This document shows, one piece after another, positions 49,760-61,826 of a DNA stretch of 64,000 nt. Position 1 is the first letter of the stretch. The number at the start of each line of letters is the position of its first letter. The position numbers were made by a program, and so were the translations under genes. The notes beneath the pieces were generated by a model, which saw only the letters and a list, made by a program, of their open reading frames with translations, did not search any database and had not been told where the DNA came from. The stretch covers positions 40,180,694 to 40,244,693 of the forward strand of contig NW_023998415.1 in the NCBI RefSeq assembly GCF_014805625.2, read 5' to 3'. This DNA comes from Glossina fuscipes (taxonomy: Eukaryota > Arthropoda > Insecta > Diptera > Glossinidae).

Positions 49760-52700
49760 GTATAAATTTAAAAAGTAACTCATTTATAAAAATAACAAGT
49801 TAGAATATTGCTGTTTCGCCTTAAGGCGTAACTTGGAATCTTTCGACTTTGCTCGAAATTGTTTTACAGCAAAATTCAATTATGACACGTTTATGAAGAA
49901 GCAGAGAACTAAGACGCATATATATGCTGCTGTATAGATGCTAATGGGACACTGTAAGTAAAGAAAGTGTAGGCTTACTTTTTATAATGGATGGATGAGT
50001 AGATTGTAAATTAATATCTGATTAGCATATTGATGCCGTGTTGTAAATGGTGTTTTGTGAAAGGTTTCCTAAAATTGTTTATTATATCTTGACTTCGTTC
50101 CATTCTTTAGCACGCTGCCTTTAAATTGTTTTTCCGCTAATTCTCGAAAACAGGTAATATATTTTGTTGGCTTTCGCGTGTGTTATCACTTATGTTCTTG
50201 TTTAGTCTTGATTCTATAAAGTCTTGCTCGATTGCGATTATTATAGTAAACTAGCACCAGCAAATGTAACCTCGACCGACTCCAATAATCCAAGCTTGAT
50301 TTGCAAACGTTGTTAAAAGGTAAAACGGTAAATAGCCGAAGCTGAAAAGTCTAGCTTAACCGCAAGGCAAATGTCAAAAGTCGATGAAGAAACCCCTTAT
50401 GCGAAAGAAATTTGTATTCTTTACTAAATCGTTAAAAAAAAAAACTCGACTTTATCTGAGAAATTGGAAAACTAAAGAGAAAGTACTTTGTCAACACTTT
50501 CAGTTGCCTTGCATATCTCTTTCAAAGACGTTGTCCGCATTACCTATGCATACAATAAAATATAATTCATTCAAAACATAGTTTCGATCTGTGGAAAAGA
50601 ATTCGAGTATTCGAGTCGTAATTAAGCGTTATAATGCCAATGAAAGGGTAATAGTCATGATCAAGTGAATCTCAGACTTTTAGTCCATTTCCATCCCTAC
50701 TCTTTTTCGCCCTTGAGCAGACGGCCAATGGAACGCAGCATCTTACCTCATCTATTTATACACTTTTCGCTTATGTGAACCCGATCTAGATAAAGAGATA
50801 CACAGGTAAGCGTACATATATAGCGGGATAATTTTTAGTAAAATCAACTTATTCTCTTCTATCGATCGATCATGAACACGTACATGAGCACGCGATAACT
50901 ATTCTTGCCTGCTACGAATACAATTAACAAAGATTTTATAAGCCTAGCAGCGGATAGTAGTTATGTAGTATAGAGCGTAAATTAGCTTGCTACTAGTATT
51001 CTTACTGTTGTCATTTGAATTATTAAGCAAATTAATCTTTGATTCTTTTTTCTGATAAGAATCAAATAAATAAATAAGTAAAAGATTAAAAAATAAAGCG
51101 CCAGAGCAAGTAATTGCAACTTTGTAAGCAACTTTGAGAAACTTTCGATTCGTCTCAAGTCGTATGATTTTCTATTATATAATCGTAACATAAATTAAAA
51201 CAAATTAAAAATGTGTAATAACAACAAAAACAAAAACGCTAACAATAATAACAGCATGCAACCACAATAACCGCAATTTCATATGTACACTGGTTCGAGT
51301 GTATTGACATCAGCGGGAAAATGATACAAAAAAATAAAAAAAAAAATAAATAAATAAATAAATGAAAAAATCGATAAATAAATGTTTAAAAAAAAAAAAA
51401 GAAGTAAAATTAAATTAAATTTTAAAAAATTAGTTAAACTTATTTCGCTGTTTACAATTAATGTGTTATTGTTGTTGTTGTTTCTCTTTTTGTTTCTGTT
51501 TCTGTTCCTATTATCTGAGATATAAACGATTACGCATACACAAAAGCACACATGTTAAATAGAATTGACATTTGTTTAGATAGGAAACGCATTTGGACAT
51601 TTAAGTTATATTACTTTGCATTTAATGCGTATGTCGCTGTCGCTGTTGTTACTGCCAACAATTGTTAAAACTCGGTAAGATTTTAATTTTAATTTTTTTT
51701 TTTTTTTTTTCTGTTTTTCTGTGTTTCTTGTAAACGAGATAAAGACAGTGAACGGCATATTTTGTAGTTGGTCGCTTGCCTGCTATATATATATATATAT
51801 ATATGCTCTCAATGTATGTTTGTATATATATGCAACCAAACATATATGCTATCAAATGGTCAGATTCAAGACAATATCAAGATATTTCAAACCTTTGTTT
51901 TTTTTTTGTTGTTTTTTGTTGTTTTTTCTTTAAATATAAGATTTGTCGATTTACTTGCTTAGAGGATACGTTAAGCTATTCGAATCGTTTTATTGCATGT
52001 GGAAAAGTTTTTTCAAACTAATTTTTCCCAGTCAGTATCAACAGAGACTACTTCTACTTGCATATATATATATATATAGAGATATATATCTATAGATAGC
52101 TTCGTCCGTCTATTCGAATTTGCTGCGGACTTAATTATATTAAGGGCAGTAAATGCAAGTTTTCTGGTCGTTGTTCATCGCTGTGTCGTCGTTAGTTGTT
52201 AGTTTGATTTATATGCAATTAAACTCAAATCGCAAATGCATATCAAGTCCTTTTAAGCGAGGAATTTGATTTGACGTCATAGCCAGTGCCAGGAATTATG
52301 AAAATGTAATCGCTTGCAATTGCTTGTTGGGTGATTTTTACTTGTAGAAAATATACTTTGGCTCCTTCTTACTCTGTAATCGAATCATGCGAACGGCAAA
52401 TCAATTAGATCGCTTTTCTATCATATTTTTGGAAGGTATCAATTTCTTTAAGACCATTAATCGATTCAAACCGTGGACCGTACACAAACTTATATCTAAG
52501 TTTTTGAAAAATATCATCTACTTGGTAAATTAGGTGAAAGCCTGTTTAAAAATGTTGACTAAATCAATAGTGCTAAGGATTTTTTATTCGCATGTTGATT
52601 ATTAAAGAGAAATTTAAGGCAAATTATGCTGAAATTAATCTCGCGATAGATAAAAAATTTAATTTTATTACATATCTAATATCTCGGTATCCTCTTGGAA

Positions 52701-53398
52701 GATGCTTGGAAGTTAGTAGGTTTTTATCAACGAACTAAAAAAATCGATAGCGTTAACACTAGCACTAGTGTAAACAATGTAAAGCTATATGAAAGCTGCG
52801 AGTCGATATTGAGATTTAATCTTAACGCGAAAATTCTTTTCATTTATATTTTCATAAATTTTCCTGGCTGCATACGGGATTGTTTTCTTTTCTTTCATTG
52901 CTGTGTAGGCAAGCAGCAGAAGAAGCAGCAACAGCAGCACAGTGTTTATCTGCCTGCTAAACTCTCGATAGCGATTTCAAATGTTTTTTCATCATCTCCT
53001 TCTGCTCTCATAAGATTAAGCGCAGTAGTCAGCTAAATCGTTAAACTACAAAATTTAAACAAGCGAATCAATCCGTTAGCCGTAATAGTATTTTTCATTT
53101 GTAAGAAATTAATATTTCATTACATATATCGTGTGTCTCGAATGCATTTAATCATATTTTGTTGTTGTTGTTATTGTTGGCTTTGTTATAGCATATACAT
53201 CATCTAGGTCTGCATATTTTCTTTGTTTTATGTTTGCATATCACGTTACGCTTGTACGATTTAAATACTTTTCATAGAAGAAGTCACGCGTCTTCAATTC
53301 CAAAATATACTTAATGGAAACTATAAAAACTAGCAATAGGATGGTTAAAGCAAAATTCGGCTTATGCCAAATGTAATTTTATTTTGTTTTTTATATAT

Positions 53399-53429
<31 letters not shown>

Positions 53430-54280
53430 TTTTTTTTATAATTCTTTTAGTAAACATCGCAAAGTTGTTCGATTTTTTTTTTTATTATTTTAATGTAGTT
53501 GTTTATCGTTTTTATATAAAACACAACAAAAAAGAAAAAGAAAAAAAAAAAAAGAATTCAAAATTTTTCCCTGTTTACGTATAAGTGCAAACGCTTGTGT
53601 GCGAAACACTTGCATCGCGTTTTCAATAATATCGTCTTGCAAAAATCTGCCTGCCACTAATGTTAAAAACTATTTAAGTTATGGTTTTATCTATTTAAGA
53701 GTTATTCACCGTTTTTATTTTCGTTGCGGTTGCAGTTTTAATTAATTTTTAGTTCATTTCAATTTTTTTTTTTTTTCTTAACAGAGGAACAGGAAATTGC
53801 TGCAATTATTGTATTTTACGTTACGTTGTAAATTAACTTTAAAGCAGGTGAAAATTTGTACATTATCTGTAAATAAGCTTATAAGAAGCATGAAACACAC
53901 GCATATATATATATATATATGTATTATTCGTGCCATTACATATTCAATTAATTTATAATTACTTGCTCAGGTTCGTAGAAATCTGTTTGAGCAAAGATTT
54001 CCTTTTGATTTTGCACAACTTTTTAATTAAACGGGACTGCTTCGAAAAGTCCTGTAAAATACCATCCTTATCCTGGTATCCTTATTTATTTATCTGTTTT
54101 AAGGAATTGATTTTAATGTCATTGTTAATAATAATTTTTTTTTGTTCATTAAAAATTCTCTAATTTTTACTTAACCATAATTATGTTTATTTATTTATTT
54201 TTTTTTTTTGTCTACATCACGCGTGGCACAGATGCAAGTACTAAATTTATTATAATTTATACAACATTCAGTAGGGCTCA
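49598..54280. other. AT-rich DNA with homopolymers and microsatellites
   Basis: A 34-base T run at 49721-49754, TTTA/AAAT runs at 51340-51365 and 53396-53432, TA tracts at 51784-51805, 52062-52092 and about 53903-53921, and a CAG/AAG triplet patch at 52913-52942. A 113-codon frame at 52695-53036 crosses this triplet patch and has no recognised domain. No gene supported. Confidence 0.6.
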
Positions 54281-54500
54281 TGCAGAAGGAGTCTGTCTCT
54301 CTGCCTGTCCGCTTGTCCGTCTTGTTTTCACGTGTCCAACCCATAGGTCGTAATTTTTACAATACTTTTGTGGAATTTTATAAAGTTTCGGTCAAGGATG
54401 AATGCTATTGAAAATGATGCGGGTCGGATCACTTTTTAGACCAATCCCAACATAACGCTTACTATATTAAGCGAAATGATGCAGGGTATTTAACGGTGAG
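54281..54500 (+). mobile_element. Probable diverged TATACCC-type element remnant
   Basis: GTCTGTCTCTCTGCCTGTCC and CTTGTCCGTCTTG at 54291-54322 are the characteristic 'CTGTCCGTCTGTCC' segment. TGAAAATGATGCGGGTCGGATC follows at about 54410. GATGCAGGGTATTTAACGG near 54479-54497 matches the usual 'GCAGGGTATTAA' right end. The assignment rests on these markers only, and the left end is unclear. Confidence 0.45.
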
Positions 54501-55135
54501 CCATGACCGACTATCATGGATTTGCTTGCTTTTCTCATATTTTATAATTTTTAAATTATCTGAAAGCAATTAATTCTACATTATATTTGCAATCGTTTTG
54601 TCGGGTTCTCCATACACTGTAGAATTCGCAGTACGAATTCTGTTCTGTTTAGAGACTAAAGCAACTCTCGACAACTTATGCAGAACCTTTAAATGATGAT
54701 ATATGAAAAGACCAAGTAAGAGCGTTATAGTCGGGCGGATTATTGGATACCCTACACCACATTGCCTAATACAACAATTGTTCACTCGTTTTCGTCATAA
54801 TATATCAAAATTTATACGTTATTTTCGTGCAAAGTCATACTTTTCAACAAAGACCGCCTATTGGAGGAACCTTTAAATGCGATAATTGCCAAAAAATAGA
54901 CCAACGTGGTCCAAATTCCATAAGGTTGATTTCTTTGTCAATTTACTGTTATGAGCTAATTGTCATCATCAAATGTTCAAAATTATATTATATCGTATAC
55001 TGTATAAAGATTCAGTTTTCGTAGGAACGGTTATATAAGCGAGGGCCAAAACAATGCCCAGCTGACCGACATTTTTCATACCAATTTTAAATAATCAAAT
55101 ATTATTAGAGAGTGTGTGTTAACGAGAAATTTTGA
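54501..55135. other. Unassigned DNA between two element remnants
   Basis: No recognised gene. Flanked by a plus-oriented and a minus-oriented TATACCC-type remnant, so part of it could belong to one larger decayed element. Confidence 0.45.
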
Positions 55136-55440
55136 AAATTCAATTTTTTTTTTTCACACAACTTTTTTTCACAAACTATTTTGAATAGCGTTCGTCCCTG
55201 CATTAAAGCACATCACCGTATTAAATTTCATTAAAATATTTCAAAAATTGCAAACTGCAGCTGAAACAGAAATTTATGTGCACACACAAACAACAGACGG
55301 ACAGACATATAGGCCGGGGGTTTAGATCGATTCAGAAAATGATTCTGTATCGAAAAAGTGGGTCTATCTTAAGCCCATCTGCATGTTACATACGTCCGCA
55401 CAAATTTAATACACTCCGTACCATGTACCCGGTATAAATA
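55136..55440 (-). mobile_element. TATACCC-type element remnant, minus orientation
   Basis: Read on the plus strand it shows ACAGACGGACAGACATATAG at about 55292-55311, then GATTCAGAAAATGATTCTG, GGGTCTATCTT, TGTTACATACGTCCGCACAA and a terminal CCCGGTATAAA at about 55428-55438. This is the reverse complement of the left half of widespread fly non-coding repeats with TATACCC ends. Its inner sequence differs from the 48.7-kb copy, so it may be another subfamily. Confidence 0.6.
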
Positions 55441-58043
55441 CACGTGTCATTCATTGGTAAAGCAGTTATTTAGGAATTTATTCAATCAAAAAAAAAAAAA
55501 AAATAAATAAATAAATAAATAAAGAAAACGTCTATATGAATGCATTAAGTGGCAAGATAGATAAGGTAAGTGAAAAACGTAATGTGTATAAGGTAGTGTC
55601 CGTATGATTTAAATGAATAATGTATCGAAATTTGTGGACCTAATCAAATCCCTAGCTATGTTGATTTGTTGGTAAACAAACATTTTAAAATTTTGAACAA
55701 AATTGCGTCATTTTTATACCCTACACTCTTTACCGACTTAAGCTAGACCTATAATTTTTTAATATACCCATCAATTCATTTATTTTCCGAAGCGATATCA
55801 AATTGCCTGTTTGTCTGTCCTTCTCACGTTTATCGCGAATTTCGCACTATTTACAAAGACTCTTCGAAAGGTTTCGGTTCCATCATTCCAGTCCAAGAGT
55901 GAAGACTTTTTCATCTAAATTCTAAATTAGTTCCGTTTTGTTTTGTGAGTACATGAGAAATACATTGAAATGCTTTAGGGCTTGTCTTTTCAATAATATG
56001 GGCTCAAATGGCTGCAGATTATACAAGCGACTAGAATGCTATGTTTCGAAAAGTCACGATCCGTAATTTGCGAAAAGCTTCTAGAATCATTGAGAAAGAT
56101 ATGCGTTCTCGCCCTTATTTTTGCAAAGTTAATTTTGGCCATTTTTGGCTGATAATAGTTGAATATGGTAAAAAACGAATTTTTAAAAGCTTAGTAATAG
56201 TAAAGGCCTTCCTTCCCTAATTGCAAAGAAGTACCCGTTAGTAAAACCTGTTATTTGTTACAGTTATTGAATAAATCTGAGGAATCCGGAGGAGAATGTA
56301 ATCCAGTTACGAATTTATTGAAACTGCTGCCCTTGCTGTTAGAAATATTTATCATTGAGAATTTCAAAAACTAAGATCATTCCAGATATACCTAACTTCA
56401 CGCATATCTGGCCTTTGCCGTTTCCAAACTAATTGTAGTATGGAGAATATCATTTTTCTAAAGCTTATGTTTGAATTTTGAAGAAACCAAAGCGCTTAGT
56501 GAAAAAATTCTCTTTTTATAAATATCGGAAAAATTGATTATCATTATGCGGTACGACGCTTTCATTTGAAAGGGCTTAGCCTAACGGATGTTGACCTTTA
56601 TTCTATTCTAGGGAACTTCGGCCCGTTACTTACTACAAATAAATATTAGGGGACAGAATTTAAAAGAGTTTCTACGAGTTTTCAAAGCGAGCATCGCAGT
56701 GATCGATCGAACGAGGTGACGAGGCCAAGTGATCAAAAGAGTACTGTAAGAACAAAGTCCAAGAGTTACGGCTTCAGTTGCGTCCGCCCACCTTCTACTT
56801 GCCAACTTTAGTTCCTTCGAATTCGCATTTCGCAAAATGCTGCTAAACGATTCGTCAACAATGAAAAGGTAAAATTTGTGATTGATGACTGTTTGCAGCA
56901 GTTCGATAATGCTTACGATGATATACGTGAGGGGAGTAGAATAGGAAAACTAGAATATATTTATGAAGGCGGAAGAGGTGGATTATATTGCTATATAAAG
57001 ATGCATAAGTATTTTTTTTCGCGTTTTCTTTGTAACGTTGCGTAAGTACACTGAGGCATCGTAAGGGCAATTATTTTATGAAAAGATGATGCATTGCGTT
57101 TCAAGTTTGCATATTATTTTATATGTGTTCAAGAAATGCAAGAATAATTAAAAATAAGAGGTCAATACATGAGCAGGCAACTGCAATCGGTGCTTCGAAA
57201 ATGCTCTCTTCTATATTGTATAGAATAGTAAAAGGAATTTTGATTTTCTCTCCGTTTCGGGCAAAAGCTGGCGAATTGGTTAATTTAACGGTGGACCGCG
57301 TTGCAATTACTTGGACCGTATCACTTTCACACTGCGACGCATAGTTACTTGCTTAGCGTGGAAAAAAATTAAAATAAAAATAGTGAAACATTTTCGTTTA
57401 TCTATCTGATATTTAAAATGTGCATTGCATTCTAAAAGTAAATCATTTAATAGCTTTGTTTTTTTTTTTTTTTTCTTTATCTTATTCTTAGTATATGAAG
57501 TAAAAAAGCTTTTGTCAGACATGACACTTGTACTAATAATTACCATATCGAAATCCAAGGGAATATAGTAAGTATTAAAAAGACCGCGCCCACTCTACCA
57601 GTAGTTACAGTTGAAAATAACAACAACAACAACGACAACAACAATAGCGGCAATCATATAAACACTTACACATATACGCATATCTGACAACAGATCTTGT
57701 TGCCATTAATGTAAAAGACTTGTTAGTAGCGAATAGAAAAATTACAAAAAAAAAAAAAAAGAAAAAAAAAAAAAGAGAAGAATAAATAAATAATAAATAA
57801 ACCAAAGAGCTGACAATTGTGTCGAGAAAATAGCAAATTTAAATAATTCCCTTGTAAGCGCAACTAAACGAGTAAACGAGTGAATGCATGTGACACATGC
57901 CTTAAATTATGACTACTACTACGAATCATCATTATTCCTCGCCAACCAGCAAGTTTAATTAACACAAAAGTGATGTGTAAATTACTTTATCAATAAATTT
58001 ATATAAATTACTGTAAAATCTAGGCAGGAAGCCAGTGTGAATA

Positions 58044-58082
<39 letters not shown>

Positions 58083-58514
58083 ATAATATTTGTTGCTATT
58101 ATTTCTATTATTTTTATTATTATAGATTTGTTATGGATATGGATCAGTTTGCAATAATAGAAAAATTCACAATTCCCGTACCTAAATTTGCAATGACGTA
58201 TTTGAGCGTCATATGCGGTCTTCCGTTCGCAATATATCCAAATGAAAAGGTAATCCGTGGCACAAATAAATAATGGACAGACGAACGAAATCACTATTTG
58301 CAGGACTTTAAGTTTATGTGGAATGTTTTAGAAAAAGTATCATATGTGCAATAATTCGATTAAGTGGAATGCTCTACGGCTGTTTGAAGTTTTACTCTTT
58401 CTACGAATACGCGCCTCAAGTCGATTCAGTAGTGCATTCATTCAAAAAGAATAGTATGGAGTAAGCGAGTAAAGGCGGAAAATTTCTTCAAATTGAAAAA
58501 AATGAAATCCGCAT
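55441..58514. other. AT-rich DNA, partly unassigned
   Basis: (AAAT)n at about 55488-55523. A CTGTTTGTCTGTCC segment near 55807, with TATACCC at 55717 and 55766, may be another element scrap. Long A/T runs occur at 57461-57474 and 57745-57775, a CAA patch at 57618-57645 and (TA)n at 58047-58079. Frames at 56626-57070 on the minus strand have no recognised domain. Confidence 0.55.
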
Positions 58515-58600
58515 GAGTAGCCAGGCGAGTAGGCAAAGAATCGCGGCTAACAACTCTATGATCGCGGGCTTAAATCTCAAGTGCACTAGACTTGTCAATG
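58515..58600 (+). mobile_element. Truncated tRNA-related SINE-like element
   Basis: GAGTAGCCAGGCGAGTAGGC at 58515-58534 resembles an A box. CAAAGAATCGCGGCTAACAA then CTC aligns with the head of the 3.4-kb copy, followed by TATGATCGCGGGCTTAAATC. The GCTTAAATCTC stretch at about 58569-58579 is the B-box position. Homology continues through CAAGTGCACTAGACTTG and fades before the palindromic module. This copy keeps the tRNA-like head and lacks the 3' part. It lies about 40 bases from the truncated end of the next element. Confidence 0.6.
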
Positions 58601-58636
58601 CATGCGAGTATATGATGTAAGTTATCCGGCGAGCCT

Positions 58637-59346
58637 AATTTTTTTTTTTATTTTCAAAATAATAATTTTTATAGCATAGGCGCGTGGGCGCTGTAGACGT
58701 GTCTTTTGAATAGTTCAGACCACTTTCAAATTCATTTGCGATTTTTTAGACGATATCTTAATTTTTTCAAACGGTCGAATGTTTTTCACAGATACTATAC
58801 GATTGGGTAGACGGAAAGGTCGACTGGATGGTCATTCCTAGGTGCATTCCAAATATCAAATTGAATGTATTTACGTTATTGAGTTTTTGTAGCTTGTTTT
58901 TGCGCGTTATAAACATATTGAGAAAGAAAAAACTAAATTTTGATACACTGTTATATTGAGAAGACATTGTGAATTTTTCACCTTTTTTGTACAAGTACTG
59001 CAGCATCTTTTATAGAGTATACGTTCAAATCTACGTATATTTGCCGGCTATAGTGTATGAGTAATGGGTAAAAAGGCTACTTTTTATTCTTTTTGGTAAA
59101 AAAGAAATGTTTGCTCTCAGTTAAAGTGGTACTGTGCGCGTGTCCTTCAACCGATTTGACCCCTTTTCAACATTAGCCTTCGCGCAAAAACTTCCAATGT
59201 TTCTGCTAAATTTAAAGTAGACAGTTTCATAAGACAGACGAACATGTTTAAATCGGTTCAGAATTTATTGCTGACGAGAAGCTTCCTTTTGGGCAGCTTT
59301 TAAAAATGTATATATAGACCCTCATCCTTCGGTGATGGGTGTAAAA
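58637..59346 (-). mobile_element. TATACCC-ended element, second copy, truncated
   Basis: In minus orientation the left inverted end is GTGATGGGTGTAAAA at 59332-59346, next to CCTCATCCTTCG, the mirror of CGAAGAATGGGGG in the 48.7-kb copy. Unit 1 markers, read on the minus strand, include CCCAAAAGGAAGC, ACTTTAAATTTAGCAGAA, TTGAAAAGGGGTCAAATCGG and CAGTACCACTTTAACTGA. Unit 2 markers include AAACTCAATAACG, AATGCACCTAGGAATG, AAGATATCGTCTAAAAA and GACACGTCTACAGCGCCCAC. Unit order is the same as in the first copy, so the two-unit body belongs to the family. The far end stops in an A/T run at about 58640 without the second inverted end. The 79-codon minus-strand frame at 58767-59006 lies inside it and is not a gene. 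Confidence 0.7.
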
Positions 59347-61040
59347 CTAGTGTTTGTAGACAATGCAGATTTCTGTTAAAGTAACAAATGTATTAGAAGA
59401 GTCTTCCGTTTCAAATATAATGATTTGTAAATGATCTCGTGGCAGATGATAAATCCTCACTTGGAAGTCCAATAAGTTTACGATTAGATAAGAATTAGAT
59501 TACTTTTGGTGATGATGACGATTATTTCTGATAGGCAGGTGGTAAGCTGTTGTGATTGCTACCACAATCCACAATGGAACAAATATTTCACTTTTGGAAA
59601 AGAAGTTTGATACCGAGAATGCTAGATACAAAGCTCGTCACATTTCGCTCAAGATGTCTAGTCGATATTTGGATAGCTATGATTGTTTCGAATTACAGAT
59701 CGAAATTTGAAAAATGCAAGTGGCCAACATCGATCAAGCAGAGTAAGGCATCAGTGTTTCCAGATAAAAAAATCGTTTTATTAGTTAATTACTTTTACGT
59801 AATAAAATCACTTTACAGACGAATGAAATAAATCGAGAAACTGCTGGAAACGATGATATTTTTTAATTTTATATTTCGGCTCTGAATATTTTCAATAATT
59901 GTAATATTGGGGAGAATATCGTTGATTTTCCGTTTCGACTCACAAATTCATAACTAAAAGAGGTATATTAAAAATTTTCACAACGTATACTAACTCCGTC
60001 TATTAACTCACTCAAAATCGTACAAACATTTCTCGTTCTTTATCGGTAGAAGAATTTATAATAATTGTCTGTCATTCCTTCTGATATTAGGCAAGTAATT
60101 GGAGACAGTTGCAAAAAATCACTTAACCGAAAAATGAAATAAATAGACACGATGTCGCACTAAAGGTCAGGTCAGGTGTAGTCAATTGACGTTTTTACAG
60201 GAACAATTCTCTTTCTCCGTAATCGATCAAACAATCGAACTGTCGTTCTTCGTTCATGTCTTTCTAAGATTACGAGATGAAACTATCTTCGGTTAACCGA
60301 AACAACTTAATCTCTTTGAAATCGTTTGCCACAGTGCATTATTCAATTTCCTTATGCTTGCACCCTGTTAGCCTGTTACTTGGGGTTATTATGTAGGTGC
60401 ATAAATTAATTTTAATAATATTTATTTAATGCTTATTGAAGTTTTCGTTTCAAGCGTGTAATTAATTTTTATTTACCACAAGTTGTAAAAGAGAAAATTA
60501 ATTAACCATTTAATTAATAATATTGCAATAAATTCCAATAAAAACCGTAAATAATTGTCTGTTGATGTTTATAGATATATATATAAAAAAAAAAAACTTT
60601 TGTTGTTGTTGGGTTTTATTTGCTTTTATTTAATTAAACTAACAATAAAATAATTCTTGACTTAGTGTAACGTGATTTAAATGTAAATCTATTTAGTTTA
60701 CATAATCTCTACAAAAAATAAAACAAAACAAACAGAAACGAAACAACATGAAATATAGCAAAAAAAAAAAAAAAAAAAAAATGAAACATAACAGTAATGC
60801 ACTATCATTTAACAAACATTGACGATAAACTGTCATTTAAAGCCAAAAAACCAAGAAACACACATAATTGCACATATGTTTGGTTACATTTATATACGAG
60901 TAAATTGAAGTGAAGTGCATAGCATTCAACTAAGAGCATAACATATAATCAACAAAAAGTCAAATAGTCCAGCAAAATAAACAAACAAACAAATAAATGC
61001 ATGGATGGATGGATTGCGGGATGGGTGGGTATATATGTAT
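59347..61040. other. AT-rich unique DNA, no recognised gene
   Basis: One frame at 59556-59831 (first ATG near 59574) has no recognised domain. A runs lie at about 60586-60597 and 60761-60781. Nothing else is supported. Confidence 0.6.
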
Positions 61041-61245
61041 ATATATATATGTAGAGAGAGAGTGAGAGTGAGTGAGTGAGAGAGAGAAAGAAAGAGAGAA
61101 AAGGAGCGAAAAAGAGAGAGAGGGAGAGAGAGAGATTGATTAAGAGGGATAGAAAGAGAAAGAGAGCGCTTGACTGTGTGCGTGCGAGAGAGATAAGAAG
61201 AAAGAAAAGGAGGGAGTGAGAAAAAGACTGAAAGAGATGGCTGGC
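61041..61245. repeat. About 200-bp GA-rich purine block
   Basis: Almost pure purine on the plus strand, with GAGAG motifs throughout and short interruptions (GATTGATT, GCGCTTGACTGTGTGCGTGC). On the minus strand it reads as a Leu/Ser-rich frame (60949-61275), which is an artefact. GAGAG repeats are binding sites for GAGA-type factors in flies, but nothing beside this block looks like a promoter. Confidence 0.9.
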
Positions 61246-61592
61246 GGAATGGACGCGGTACACGAACAAAACCAAATAAATGTTAAAAAAAATAAAAAAA
61301 ATGCACTTAATTTGCGATAAAAATCAAACTACAATTAGCATTACATGAGGTACTATATCTAACAGAAACCTATAATATGACCATTCGCCGCCGATTTCAA
61401 AGTCGATGACGATGACGACGCTGCCTTAACCCCTGTTATTGCTGTTGCTGTTATTATAGCTCTTACTTTTGCCGTTTCTATTACTGTTGCTCTATCTCTG
61501 CAGTCATCGTCACAGCAATCAGTACAATTGAATGTTACAGCTCGACTGCTACCAATACCCGTTACCTTTAAGTTTTAAGATGTGTTCAACTT

Positions 61593-61594
<2 letters not shown>

Positions 61595-61627
<33 letters not shown>
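61595..61627. repeat. (TA)n microsatellite
   Basis: Clean TA run within AT-rich DNA. Confidence 0.93.
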
Positions 61628-61633
<6 letters not shown>

Positions 61634-61796
61634 AATATATACGTTATAGAGTTTGTGTTAGTGTTAGTGATGGTGGTCTTTTGTTTTGTTGCCGTTTTTT
61701 TTTCTTTCTTCATTCAAAATCTATAATTGTATAAATTGTGCAGTTTTTCGAGTGGGCAACATTTCCATGCACTCATGTTTACTTATCATAAAACAC

Positions 61797-61826
61797 ATGC
61801 ATGCATGCATGCATGCATGCATGCAT
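61797..61826. repeat. (ATGC)n self-complementary tetranucleotide array
   Basis: Seven and a half ATGC units, 30 bases. ATGCAT is its own reverse complement, so the array can fold into a hairpin or cruciform and contains overlapping octamer-like ATGCATGC elements. Confidence 0.95.

Noticed and set aside
56640..56830. IDRTR-RGQVIKRVL on the plus strand as a retrotransposon C-terminal or RT motif
   Set aside because: Too short, contains a stop, and no neighbouring RT or endonuclease motif was found.
58767..59006. 79-codon minus-strand frame
   Set aside because: Lies inside the second TATACCC element copy, and the matching part of the first copy is not open.
60949..61275. 108-codon Leu/Ser-rich minus-strand frame resembling a membrane protein
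   Set aside because: It is the reverse reading of the GA-rich block; GAGAGA on the other strand gives Leu-Ser-Leu-Ser.
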